Source: Romboutsia timonensis
Lineage (GTDB): Bacteria; Bacillota; Clostridia; Peptostreptococcales; Peptostreptococcaceae
DNA: 44,794 nt
Assembly: GCF_900106845.1 (NCBI RefSeq)
Contig: NZ_LT629850.1
Location: 1,625,221-1,670,014, forward strand
Direction of reading: 5' to 3'
The notes beneath the pieces were generated by a model. That model had not been told where the DNA came from and searched no databases. It worked only from the letters and a program-made list of their open reading frames with translations. Each line of letters starts with the position of its first letter. Positions within the stretch are counted from its first letter, which is position 1. This document shows, one piece after another, positions 33,161-42,504 of the stretch. A program made the position numbers and the translations under genes.

Positions 33161-34024
33161 TTACTTCATAAGCTTTGATGTTATTTCTTTTGGTATTACA
33201 AATTCAGCTAATCCAGTAGATCCTGGTCCAACTTCATATTTATCAAAGCATATAACAAGTTCATTATTATCATTTATATAAAATCCTTGATCTTTATTTA
33301 TCTTTGTGAAGTTAAGTCCTTCCATATCTTCATCTAACCAATAATGTTCATTTGGATTTTCCTTCATTTTTTCTCTCATTTGATCTTTTATGTTTTCACT
33401 TATTATATTTACATAATCAGTTCCTGCAAACATACCTTCTAAAGTCAAAACTGTTTGATCTTTCTTGTTTATATTATAGAATTTTCTAGTTGTGTTTGAT
33501 GAACCTTGTACATAGTGATTAAATACTACTAATGATAAAATATCATCGTTGTCAGTTTTAACTTCATACCAAGATTTTACTAGTTCTCTTCCTTCAACAC
33601 CTTCTGATTTTAGAGTTTCCATCTCCTTTAAATACTCTTGGTATAATCTTTTGCCATCTTCCTCAAAATCTTTATTTAATCTATATTCTAAATCTTTATT
33701 TTTTAGACCTTCTATTTTAGGTATATCTATAGAAACATCAAATCCATTTTCATCTATGCTATAGTTTCTAAAATTTATTATCTTTATTACATTTCCTATA
33801 ACAGGAATTTCTTCTAGTGTATTTGCAAAAGCTGGACTTAAGTTAATAGCACCTACAACTAAACATACTGATGCTGATACAGAAGACCATTTACTTATTG
33901 TTTTCCTTTTAGTTTTTATAGATTTACTATTTAATGCATCATTTACAACTTTGTCTAAGTTATCTGGTATTTCTATATTCATATAATTATCTTTTAAAAT
34001 TTTAAATTCTTTATTATTATTCAA
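33161..34024 (-). CDS. rsiV: RsiV-like anti-sigma factor
   Basis: Transmembrane anti-sigma factor of about 287 residues. The cytoplasmic N-terminal ~45 residues would hold SigV. A single membrane helix (about 46-66) ends in an AFA signal-peptidase-like site. The extracellular part has a DUF3298 domain with the hallmark FDKYEVGPGSTGLAEFVIP near the C-terminus. In B. subtilis RsiV binds lysozyme directly and is then cleaved, freeing the sigma factor. A GTG at 34033 overlaps the sigV stop; I prefer the TTG at 34024, 8 nt after GAGGAG. Two genes downstream of this sensor encode envelope-protective products. Confidence 0.88.
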   Translation of the reverse strand: MNNNKEFKILKDNYMNIEIPDNLDKVVNDALNSKSIKTKRKTISKWSSVSASVCLVVGAINLSPAFANTLEEIPVIGNVIKIINFRNYSIDENGFDVSIDIPKIEGLKNKDLEYRLNKDFEEDGKRLYQEYLKEMETLKSEGVEGRELVKSWYEVKTDNDDILSLVVFNHYVQGSSNTTRKFYNINKKDQTVLTLEGMFAGTDYVNIISENIKDQMREKMKENPNEHYWLDEDMEGLNFTKINKDQGFYINDNNELVICFDKYEVGPGSTGLAEFVIPKEITSKLMK

Positions 34025-34029
34025 AGTTT

Positions 34030-34533
34030 TCACTCCTCGTCATCTCTAAGCTTTAATTTTAATTTATCTAAGGCCTTATATAGTCTAGTTTTTATAGTAT
34101 TTGTATTTTCATCTAGTACTTGAGCTATCTCGGATATTTTCATATCTTCAAAATATCGTAATATAACTATTGTTTTATACTTTTCTGGCAATTCATCTAA
34201 AGCTTTTTGTAAATCTATATTCTCATATGTATCATAACTTATTGAGTCATCTAGATCTAAATCATTATTTATTACATATTTTTTATTTTTTCTTATATAG
34301 TCTATTGCGCAATTTGATATTATTTTGTAAATCCATGGTTTTATATTACCTATATCTTTGAGAGTGTCTATCTTAGTTAGGGACTTACATATAGAATCAT
34401 GTACTATATCAAGTGCGTCATCTTGATTTTTTACGTAACTATATGCAAATCTATATAAGGACTCTTTATTATCAACTATATATTTTTTTAATTCTTTTTC
34501 TTTTTTTCGTTCTCCTAAGCTTAGTAATTTCAT
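34030..34533 (-). CDS. sigV: ECF RNA polymerase sigma factor SigV
   Basis: Extracytoplasmic-function sigma factor of 167 residues. Sigma-70 region 2 reads LYRFAYSYVKNQDDALDIVHDSICKSL.. with GNIKPWIYKIISNCAIDYIRK, and region 4 reads LPEKYKTIVILRYFEDMKISEIAQVLDENTNTIKTRLYKALDKLK. It is first in the operon sigV-rsiV-DUF4300-deacetylase, so it should direct lysozyme-resistance genes and its own transcription. GAGGTGG lies 9 nt before the ATG. The match in order and content to the C. difficile csfV locus supports the name. Confidence 0.9.
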   Translation of the reverse strand: MKLLSLGERKKEKELKKYIVDNKESLYRFAYSYVKNQDDALDIVHDSICKSLTKIDTLKDIGNIKPWIYKIISNCAIDYIRKNKKYVINNDLDLDDSISYDTYENIDLQKALDELPEKYKTIVILRYFEDMKISEIAQVLDENTNTIKTRLYKALDKLKLKLRDDEE

Positions 34534-34559
34534 CTTATCTATCCACCTCTCATATACTA

Positions 34560-34587
34560 GACGAGTTATACATAGAAAAAAGTTTTG
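34560..34587 (-). promoter_or_regulatory. Candidate SigV-type ECF promoter of the sigV operon
   Basis: On the minus strand a CAAAAC element (34582-34587) is followed after 18 nt by CGTC (34560-34563, CGTCTAG). This resembles ECF promoters of the GAAAC..CGTC type, though the -35 is imperfect and the spacer is 1-2 nt longer than usual. It lies 27 nt before the sigV start. Autoregulation is expected. Confidence 0.5.
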
Positions 34588-34757
34588 CTTTTTTATTTTT
34601 TATTTTTTATTTTTAACATTTAATATTTATAAATAATATAAATTATTAATTATTTTGCATATACACTGGTTATTATATAAATATATCTTTTACTTCCTAG
34701 TGAAAAATTTATCTAATCGTGTTATAGTTTAAGTAGGAAGGTTTTAGGAGGAATAAT

Positions 34758-35384
34758 ATGAACTTTATAACAAAAGAAGAACTAGAAAAAAAAGATATTA
34801 TATCTAAATTTTCTATTAACAGTGGGAACTTAGTATTATCAGAAGATTGCGAGTATAAATCTACATTTGATGTAGGAGATATCGTAACTTATAAAGATAA
34901 TACTGATAGAATTGGAGTAATCTATTTTATTGAAGATGATGAATTTAGTATAAACTGGAATAATGGTACTGAGAGCACTGAAACTTCATCTAACTTAGTA
35001 GTTGTACCTCCTACAATAGGACTAGAGCTATTAAATAATAGTGATATTTTAAATCTGTGGGAAAATTTATCAAATGGAAAAAGTGAGAGTTTTGACTTAA
35101 AGTGTATTTATTTAGACAATAAAGTCGTAAACGAAGTACCTTTTATTAAAGCTTTTAAAAATACTAATAGTATTATTGATAAAAAGTTTAAAAGAACTTT
35201 TACACTTTATAGAAAGTTTGGAAATAGTCAAATTTTCAGAACTAATTTATATACTATTTCTAATGGTAAAATAATATTTGATACATCAAGATATGTATAC
35301 TATTTACTAGAAAACAATGTAATTTATTATTTAGGTATAGATTTAAATGAAAAAGATTTAACTACTTACCTATTTAAAAAATAA
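34758..35384 (+). CDS. Hypothetical protein, 208 residues
   Basis: A soluble protein with no signal peptide or membrane helix. The middle part has a small beta-barrel-like stretch (FDVGDIVTYKDNTDRIGVIYFIEDDEFSINWNNGTES), suggesting an SH3-like or Tudor-like fold; this is a visual guess. The remainder is alpha/beta and Asn-rich, ending DLTTYLFKK. TAGGAGG is 7 nt before the ATG. It is transcribed away from the sigV operon and ends at a strong terminator. I do not recognise a family. Confidence 0.65.
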   Translation: MNFITKEELEKKDIISKFSINSGNLVLSEDCEYKSTFDVGDIVTYKDNTDRIGVIYFIEDDEFSINWNNGTESTETSSNLVVVPPTIGLELLNNSDILNLWENLSNGKSESFDLKCIYLDNKVVNEVPFIKAFKNTNSIIDKKFKRTFTLYRKFGNSQIFRTNLYTISNGKIIFDTSRYVYYLLENNVIYYLGIDLNEKDLTTYLFKK

Positions 35385-35426
35385 GTGTATATACTATATA
35401 AGTATTTAATAAGTTATTTAATAAAA

Positions 35427-35466
35427 AATCGGAACCTAATAAGATTTATTAAGTTCCGATTTTTTC
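35427..35466. terminator. Bidirectional terminator between hypothetical protein and M60 gene
   Basis: AAAAAATCGGAAC and GTTCCGATTTTTT form a 13-bp stem with a 14-nt loop and A/T tracts on both sides. It serves the plus-strand hypothetical gene and the minus-strand metalloprotease gene, whose stop is 4 nt away. Confidence 0.85.
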
Positions 35467-35469
35467 AAT

Positions 35470-38400
35470 TTATATATTATTAAACATAAATAAAGCTTGT
35501 GCTAGATAATTATCATTAGTATCTTCATATACTAAGTATACACTATATATACCCTTATCAAAGTTTGTAGTATTAAAAGATACTATTCCATTTTCATCTA
35601 AACACTCATCAACATTCAAGTCAGTTTCCTGTGATGTTTTATTATTTCTTACTATAATTTTTGTTGGTAATAGTTTTTCACCTTTTCTGTTAATAATATC
35701 ATAATCAATAATAATTTTATTATCTTTTTTATTAAGCATTCCTGCAGATATTATTTGATTATTTGCATTTAAATTAGTTAATTTTTTAAGGTCTTTAAGT
35801 GGAGATAAATTTTTTATTTCATTATACTCTATATTTAAAGATTCTAAGTTTTTAGCGTATTGTAATCCATCTAAACTTTCAGCACCTTGAACATCTAATT
35901 TAGTAAGCTTTTTCATATCACCAACAGTTATATTATCATTTGATAATTTAAGTTCTGATTTTATACTTGCCTTAAGATATTTATCTTTTATATTAACTAT
36001 ATTATTTAATTCTAAATCTAATTCTAAATTTTCTATAGCTTTATTTAGCTCTTCAAGTATTTGATTTACTTCTAATTGAGAGCTGATTCTATCTTCTAGT
36101 ATAGCATTTGCTTTATTTAAAACTTCTTCAAGTACTTCAAAAGATTCAAATGTATATAAGTATTTATCATACTCATTAACACTTAAAACTAGTTCTTCTA
36201 AGCTTGTATAATCAGCATCTTCATCCTTGATAGTATAAAGCTTAGCATCACCAAATGAAGCATGGTCTGCAGCATTTCCATCTCTACCATCAGTTGCTAC
36301 TAACTTTAATTCTTTGGCACCGTTTATATCAAGTTCAATATATTTTTGTGCATCTGTTGATTTCATTAAACCACTTTCATATTTAAGCTCTCCATCAACA
36401 TAAACTTTAAATTCTAGAGAAGCTACTGTTGAGTTATACATTTCTCTATCTACACCTACATAAGATGTAAAGTATGAATAATCTTTATCAGTTAAATCGT
36501 AAACAATTGTTGATGTTGAATGAGTTCCTATTCCTTTTTCGTACTCTACCATATTTCCTTCTTCATCTGTAAGTCTTAAAGGATTTTCCTCTATAGACTT
36601 ATCCTTTTGAATAGTTCTCCATCCATAATTTGCATTCTTCCATTCAATATCTGATAAATAAGTATAGTCTTCCATATTAACTACTGATATAGTTCTAGCT
36701 TTTTCAACTGTATTACCATCATTGTCAGTTATAGTATAAGTTACGTTATATCTTCCAGCTTTATTAAAGTTTACATCTCCACTTAATACTACATTAGAGG
36801 TTATATCTCCATCTTCTGCATCTATAGCATATACACCTTCTGTTAAGTTAAGTGTTTCACCAACCTTTATTATTTGTGAAGCTGGTATAGTTAATTTTGG
36901 TCTTGAGTTTATAGAGTAAACCTTAGTATCTGCCCAAGATGCAAAGTCTCCAAGACCTCCATTACCTGCTTCATCTGATACTAATTTAAGTTCTTTTACT
37001 CCAGTTACATCTAAGCTAACAAAATCAGCTTTAGAATCTTTTCTCATTACATCAGAAGTATATACTTCTTCTCCATCTGCAAATATTTTAAACTTTACAC
37101 TAGTACTGTTATGGTCATAGTTTTTATCTGTTCCTACATATGTAGTAAAGTAAGTATACTCTCCATCTAAGTTATAAACTATTTCTGAATTTTGAGCAGC
37201 TCCTAAACCTTTATCAAACTCTTTTATAGTACCGTCTATATTAAGTTTTATTTTACTAGTTGTATTTACTGCACTATCTTTGTTTACAGTTTTCCATCCT
37301 GATTCAGCTGACTCCCAATCTAAGTCAGATATATAATCATATTTACTATAAACTATAACTGTTCTTGTTTTTGTTGCAGTATTTCCGTCATTGTCAGTTA
37401 CACTATAAACTACGTTATATTTACCGCTTTTATTTATAGAGAATCCATCACTTTCTACTTGAACCTTTGAAATTAAGTTTTCATCTTCTATGTCATTTGC
37501 AACTACACCATCCATTAAATTAAATTCACTATTTAATTTAACTAAAGTAGTTTCTTCAACACTTAAAGTTGGTTTAGCATTATTAGTTGTTAACTTAGGA
37601 TTAGCTATAAGACCATGGTCTGCTGTATTTCCATTTCCACCATCATTAACTTCTATTTCTAATGTTTTAACACCTTTAATTGGCACATTTATAGAAACCA
37701 TATCATCTGCATATTTTATAACATTTGTAGTAGCTAAAGTTTTTCCATCCCCTATTACCTTAAATGTTATACTAGAGTTATTATTTTGCCCTATAGATCC
37801 ATAGTTAACTCCAACTAAAGCTTCAAAGTTGTCATAATCTTTACCACTTAAATCATAAGTTACCTTTCCATTAGCGTGTATACTGATACCTTTATTAAAT
37901 GTATTTACCGTTCCATTTACTTTCCCTTGTATATTAGTATTTGTTGATGGAGTTCCCCATTGAGTCTGTACAGATTGCCACTGGCTATCTGATAAATAAT
38001 CATAATCACTAACAACATTTACAGTTAACATTTCTTTAGTAGTTATACCTTCATCTGTAACAACATACTCTACTTGATAGATACCTTTTTCTGATGAATT
38101 AACACCATTGTTTATTATAATTTCAGATGTTATTTCTTCACCATTGTAGTTATATGCTCTCACTAAAGTACTTGGATTAAACTCTTCATTAAGTTTAATA
38201 TTTATTTCATTTTGTTGTAGTTTTATAGAAGGTGCATATGAATTTGTTTCATAACCCTTGCTTTCATTTAATCTCTTATCAAATGCTACAACCTTATATA
38301 CAACATTTTCATCAAAATTAGCTTCTGTATCTACAAAACTATTTGTTGATGTAAATCCTATTAATTCATCATTTTTGTATATTTCATATCCCATTAAATC

Positions 38401-41400
38401 TGATTTTGATTTTTTGTCTATATTAATATTTAATTTTAGATTTTCACCTTCTTTAGAAGTTGTAACCTTTATAGTTGGTTCAGTAGTAAATCCTTCTCCA
38501 TCATATTCTATATAATCATAGTTTGCGTACCATATTTTCTTATCTGGCTTATTATATCTCTTAGCAAACTCTTTAGTTTCATCAGATACCCAGAATCCAT
38601 GTCTTTCAAAGTATTCTGTCAAGTCAAGCTCTAAAGCTATACTCGAATAATATGCTAATTTATTTAACTTATCGTTATATTCATTTCCTTCTTCTAAAGT
38701 AACATTATTTTCTCTATATAAACTATTTAATTTAGCCCAGTATCCTGGATATATCATTTCTAATTGCCAAAATACAGCTAAGTTTTCAGCAAGTTCACCA
38801 TCAGCATATTTATTACTATTTGTAGATATTACATTTTTATATACATGACTTTCAAAAGGAATTCTTTTATTTAGTTTATTATAATAATAAGATGATTGTT
38901 GAGGTAACATATTATTAGTTACTTCTCCAATTGTTCTTACACCTATATCCATTTTATGTCCAATTTCATGGTCAATTCCCCATCCACCTACATTAGTTAA
39001 TATACTTGACATAACATCACGTTGTACTCCTATATGTCCGATGGCAGCATACATATAACCATATGGTTGTGCAAGTCTTATGTTCTCTCTAGTATACTTT
39101 ATATCATTTTTTTCATTTCTTCCATCTATACCTTGATATTCAAATAGCATATTCATATGGTCATTATGCATTTTTAAACTATCTAGAGGTTTAAATCCTT
39201 GATTTACATAAGCATCGTATGCACCAGATACAGTACCAGTTATTACTACATTATCTGCTACTAACTCAAATGTATCTATTACTTTTCTATCCATAACATC
39301 TGGATTAGCTTCTATATCTTCATCTATTCTTTTTTTGTATTCTTTTAAAAATTTTATAAATTCAACTTCATTAGTATTTTTATCAATTGTAGGGAATTCT
39401 TCTACACCTTTAGCAAATCTTATAACAGGAGCTTTACCTTGTTCTTCTGCTGTATAAGGATTTACTATATATACTGGTCCCCCTGGTGTAACACTATGAT
39501 GATACCAACCATCTTCTTGAGTAACCTTTGGAACTGTTATTACATTCTTTCCTGGATATAATGATACTGTTCTTCCCCAGTTAGCAAAGCTTCCTTCTTG
39601 TTGAGAGAACATAAGTTGCGGAAGTGGCTTCCCTTCTTCAACATCAACATATACAGTTATAGTTTCTCCTGGCCTAGCAACTATACCTGTTGGTTGATTG
39701 TTATTACCAAATCCGAATTTTAAATTTTTATTATTATGTGCATTTCTATCACCATGTTGTTCTGCAACTACAGTTTTTATATTTTCTATTTTTCCTTGTA
39801 CTATATTTTTAGCATCTTCTACATCCTCTTTAAATAAATTATATAATGGATGGCCTTTTACTTCTTTTTCTAATTCTTCTAACTTTTTAATATCATTAAA
39901 CTCTTCACTTACAGTATCCATAACTAAGTTAGAGAATAATCTACTCATTTTTTCAGAAGTTTCATCTTGCTTATATAATCTTAAATCTCCTATTGAAGCC
40001 CAATCTTGATTAGCCTTGTCAAATACAAACTTAACCCTCTTTGCTTTTGTTGGATTAAAACTTATTTCTAGCATATCATTTGTACTTGTATAGCTACCTT
40101 CGCTTACTTTTTGGAAGTTATTTCCTGAACTAACAGGTGAAATATATATACTAAAGTTATTCGCAAAACCTTTGCATCCATTTCTAGACTTATAAGTTAA
40201 ACGATTTATAACTTGTGCTTCTTTTAAAGTTAATGTTACCTCATTTTTGAATGTAGAACTATTTGGATTTCCTGTTTCCCAATGAGTATTAACATCTTCA
40301 TCTATTGCATATTTTAATTGAGAGTTTGGATAGTGGCCACCATTATTTTCGATTTTTTCTATATTACTATTTGGTACTCTAAATCTTTCATCATATGCAT
40401 CTATATTGTCACTGTAAAATGCATTAAACTTCTTTATATTGGCACTATTAGACTGTATCTTTCCAAATTCTAATAGTTCTTTTGCTATATCTAATTTTTC
40501 TTTAAACTCATTTTCTAAAGGATGACCTTTAGTTTCTTCAATTAAATTATCTATAGCTGCTGTTGTAGAAAACTCTGCATTTACCTCAGACATATTTGAA
40601 TCTATAAATAATCTGTCTATCTTATCTTTTACAGTATCTTCTTTATATAATCCAATTTCATAAGCAACAGCCCAATCTTCATGAGTTTCTTTAAATACAA
40701 GTTTAATTCTTCTTAATTCTGTTGGCTTGAACTTTATTTCTAAAGTATCTGTAGTTATACTATGACTTCCTGAACTTATCTTTTCAAATGTTTCTCCAGA
40801 AGTTGTTTTTGATGCATAAATATCAAAAGATTTTGCAAAACCTCTAGAAACCTTATCTAAATAAGTTACTCTATCTATCGTTGTAAGTTTATCTAATGTT
40901 ATAATAACTTCATTAGTAAAACTTGAATTATTCTTATTATTAGAATGCCATTGAGTATTAGGGTCTCCATCTATTGCTCTATCTACTGAGTTAGTAGAAT
41001 ATTGACCACCATTTGTAGTTATACTAGTTATATTTTCTCTTTTAATTTTAAATTCTTCATTATATTGATTTAATACATCATCACTAACTGATATAAACTT
41101 TGATACATTAGCATCAACATACTCTAGTTTACTACTTTCTAATAGTATTCTTGCATTTTCTAAATCTTCTTTCATATCATCATAAAGAGGATGAGATTGT
41201 GCAGCAACTTCTAAGTCCTCTAAAGCTTGTGATGACATAAATTCTTCACTTAATTTATTTTTCTTATCATTTGTATATAGTCTATTCATTCTTTCTCTTA
41301 CAGGATCTTCTTTATAAAACATAAATTCTGAAGCACTTGGTAAACCTTTTTCCAATCCATTAGTATTAGTAGACTTAAATACAAACTTTATCCTTTTAAA

Positions 41401-41949
41401 ATCTGTTGGTTTAAATTTAATTTCTACAAATTCTTTTGATAAATCTGAACTTCCTGTTGATACTAATTTAAAATCATTTCCTTCATTAGTTAATGATGTA
41501 TATATTTCAAATTCCTTTGCAAATCCTAAGCCTTTATGACCATCTTGTCTTGCTCCATAAACTATTCTGTCTAAGTTTGTAACTTCATCTAATTTAAATA
41601 CTACTTCATTTGTGAAATCATCACTATTGTATGTCCCAGATTCCCAGTGAGTTTTTAAATCTCCATCTGTAGCTTTAGATAATTCATATTGCCAATAGTG
41701 TTTACCATTATTTGTAACTTCTATTATTTTAGAATTGTCTAATTTGAAAGACTTGTCGTACTCTTCTAATTTTTTATTATTAAGTAAATCAAACTTTTTT
41801 ATAGTTGCAATATTTGGTTCCTCAATAACATTTTGTTCTATTGCTGTGCTGTTATTTTTTACTTCATCAGCTAAAACTTCTAGTGTTGTAGCTGAAAAAT
41901 TAGAAATTATTATTGCCATTGTCATAACTGCAATTTTTTTCTTATGCAT
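35470..41949 (-). CDS. Giant secreted M60 (enhancin-like) metalloprotease with carbohydrate-binding modules
   Basis: A 2159-residue secreted zinc protease. After a signal peptide (about 1-27) come three discoidin/F5-8 type C-like repeats (about 74-212, 300-445, 530-670), each ending in a short helical linker. Next is the M60 domain (about 745-1120) with HEIGH at 994-998 and the third ligand Glu1009. Then follow an Ig/Fn-like stretch, three NPCBM-like modules (starting near 1315, 1538 and 1761) alternating with DUF5011-type Ig domains (IDAEDGDIT..YNVTYTITDNDGN), a FIVAR-like helix pair, and LRR-like turns. No LPXTG is present, so it is probably released. M60 proteases cleave glycosylated mucin-type proteins. 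A c-di-GMP riboswitch precedes it. Confidence 0.92.
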   Translation of the reverse strand: MHKKKIAVMTMAIIISNFSATTLEVLADEVKNNSTAIEQNVIEEPNIATIKKFDLLNNKKLEEYDKSFKLDNSKIIEVTNNGKHYWQYELSKATDGDLKTHWESGTYNSDDFTNEVVFKLDEVTNLDRIVYGARQDGHKGLGFAKEFEIYTSLTNEGNDFKLVSTGSSDLSKEFVEIKFKPTDFKRIKFVFKSTNTNGLEKGLPSASEFMFYKEDPVRERMNRLYTNDKKNKLSEEFMSSQALEDLEVAAQSHPLYDDMKEDLENARILLESSKLEYVDANVSKFISVSDDVLNQYNEEFKIKRENITSITTNGGQYSTNSVDRAIDGDPNTQWHSNNKNNSSFTNEVIITLDKLTTIDRVTYLDKVSRGFAKSFDIYASKTTSGETFEKISSGSHSITTDTLEIKFKPTELRRIKLVFKETHEDWAVAYEIGLYKEDTVKDKIDRLFIDSNMSEVNAEFSTTAAIDNLIEETKGHPLENEFKEKLDIAKELLEFGKIQSNSANIKKFNAFYSDNIDAYDERFRVPNSNIEKIENNGGHYPNSQLKYAIDEDVNTHWETGNPNSSTFKNEVTLTLKEAQVINRLTYKSRNGCKGFANNFSIYISPVSSGNNFQKVSEGSYTSTNDMLEISFNPTKAKRVKFVFDKANQDWASIGDLRLYKQDETSEKMSRLFSNLVMDTVSEEFNDIKKLEELEKEVKGHPLYNLFKEDVEDAKNIVQGKIENIKTVVAEQHGDRNAHNNKNLKFGFGNNNQPTGIVARPGETITVYVDVEEGKPLPQLMFSQQEGSFANWGRTVSLYPGKNVITVPKVTQEDGWYHHSVTPGGPVYIVNPYTAEEQGKAPVIRFAKGVEEFPTIDKNTNEVEFIKFLKEYKKRIDEDIEANPDVMDRKVIDTFELVADNVVITGTVSGAYDAYVNQGFKPLDSLKMHNDHMNMLFEYQGIDGRNEKNDIKYTRENIRLAQPYGYMYAAIGHIGVQRDVMSSILTNVGGWGIDHEIGHKMDIGVRTIGEVTNNMLPQQSSYYYNKLNKRIPFESHVYKNVISTNSNKYADGELAENLAVFWQLEMIYPGYWAKLNSLYRENNVTLEEGNEYNDKLNKLAYYSSIALELDLTEYFERHGFWVSDETKEFAKRYNKPDKKIWYANYDYIEYDGEGFTTEPTIKVTTSKEGENLKLNINIDKKSKSDLMGYEIYKNDELIGFTSTNSFVDTEANFDENVVYKVVAFDKRLNESKGYETNSYAPSIKLQQNEINIKLNEEFNPSTLVRAYNYNGEEITSEIIINNGVNSSEKGIYQVEYVVTDEGITTKEMLTVNVVSDYDYLSDSQWQSVQTQWGTPSTNTNIQGKVNGTVNTFNKGISIHANGKVTYDLSGKDYDNFEALVGVNYGSIGQNNNSSITFKVIGDGKTLATTNVIKYADDMVSINVPIKGVKTLEIEVNDGGNGNTADHGLIANPKLTTNNAKPTLSVEETTLVKLNSEFNLMDGVVANDIEDENLISKVQVESDGFSINKSGKYNVVYSVTDNDGNTATKTRTVIVYSKYDYISDLDWESAESGWKTVNKDSAVNTTSKIKLNIDGTIKEFDKGLGAAQNSEIVYNLDGEYTYFTTYVGTDKNYDHNSTSVKFKIFADGEEVYTSDVMRKDSKADFVSLDVTGVKELKLVSDEAGNGGLGDFASWADTKVYSINSRPKLTIPASQIIKVGETLNLTEGVYAIDAEDGDITSNVVLSGDVNFNKAGRYNVTYTITDNDGNTVEKARTISVVNMEDYTYLSDIEWKNANYGWRTIQKDKSIEENPLRLTDEEGNMVEYEKGIGTHSTSTIVYDLTDKDYSYFTSYVGVDREMYNSTVASLEFKVYVDGELKYESGLMKSTDAQKYIELDINGAKELKLVATDGRDGNAADHASFGDAKLYTIKDEDADYTSLEELVLSVNEYDKYLYTFESFEVLEEVLNKANAILEDRISSQLEVNQILEELNKAIENLELDLELNNIVNIKDKYLKASIKSELKLSNDNITVGDMKKLTKLDVQGAESLDGLQYAKNLESLNIEYNEIKNLSPLKDLKKLTNLNANNQIISAGMLNKKDNKIIIDYDIINRKGEKLLPTKIIVRNNKTSQETDLNVDECLDENGIVSFNTTNFDKGIYSVYLVYEDTNDNYLAQALFMFNNI

Positions 41950-42012
41950 ATTTCTACCTCCTGATTTATTTTTTATCCCTCAGAAGTACATTAATTTTAG
42001 TATTTAATTAAT

Positions 42013-42045
42013 AAATAAAAAAAGCTACTCAAAAAGAGTAGCTTT
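42013..42045 (-). terminator. Riboswitch-controlled terminator before the M60 gene
   Basis: AAAGCTACTC and GAGTAGCTTT form a 10-bp stem with a T-rich loop, followed by a T run on the minus strand. It lies between the c-di-GMP aptamer and the gene. AAAGAGTA (42119-42126 on the minus strand), directly after the aptamer, can pair with TACTCTTT of the terminator's first arm (42033-42040), giving a plausible antiterminator. Confidence 0.8.
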
Positions 42046-42126
42046 GTAAGCTTAATAACTAAATATTTACATTAATATAAGTAAATACAATAATAAACTT
42101 AAAACAAAAAGTATAATGTACTCTTT

Positions 42127-42196
42127 GGCAACTGGCTGACATAGTATATACCTTAGTCCCTATAGCTTTGCGTCCCTAAGTTTCCTTAGGTTTGCC
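42127..42196 (-). promoter_or_regulatory. Type I c-di-GMP riboswitch (GEMM-I) aptamer
   Basis: Read on the minus strand: GGCAAACCTAAGG, the GGAAAC-type tetraloop arm, CTTAGGGACGCAAAGC, TATAGGGACTAAGG, then ATGTCAGCCAGTTGCC. The AAACC..GGGACGCAAAGC core, the tetraloop/receptor-type arms and the closing TTGCC match the GEMM-I consensus. P1 is formed by GGCAA and TTGCC. It senses cyclic di-GMP. With the terminator downstream, ligand binding would favour termination, so an OFF switch is predicted. Confidence 0.92.
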
Positions 42197-42270
42197 TATT
42201 AAATTTTACGATTTTAACCTTAACACATTTTACCAAATTTTACAATACTTTTCTATTTTTATGTAATATT

Positions 42271-42298
42271 TTTATATTCTATTATTATTTTTTGTCAA
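42271..42298 (-). promoter_or_regulatory. Promoter for the riboswitch-M60 transcript
   Basis: TTGACA (42293-42298) and TATAAA (42271-42276), 16 nt apart on the minus strand, lie about 75 nt upstream of the aptamer, giving a long AT-rich leader before it. Confidence 0.65.
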
Positions 42299-42504
42299 TA
42301 TTTGATGTAAATAATGAAAGTTATAGCTAATATTTATATGATAAATTCATGGTAAACTATTATTTTAAGTTACTACTTAAATATTTGAATTATTTTTATA
42401 TAACTAAGTGTTATAATTTGTAATATTTAGTAAACTTGATTTTAAATCACATAAATTTTATGGTACAATTGTCATTATTATATTTATATACAGGAGGTTT
42501 ATAC

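Noticed and set aside
37490-37804. Plus-strand open frame of 104 codons opposite the M60 gene
   Set aside because: It is an antisense shadow of a strongly conserved gene (NPCBM/Ig-like region), with no ribosome-binding site and an unnatural Ser/Pro/Leu-rich composition. The same applies to plus-strand frames at 38258, 39698 and 41735.
35470-41949. M60 protease as the substrate of the sortase at 6200
   Set aside because: Its C-terminus ends in an ordinary beta-rich sequence with no hydrophobic segment, basic tail or LPXTG-like motif.
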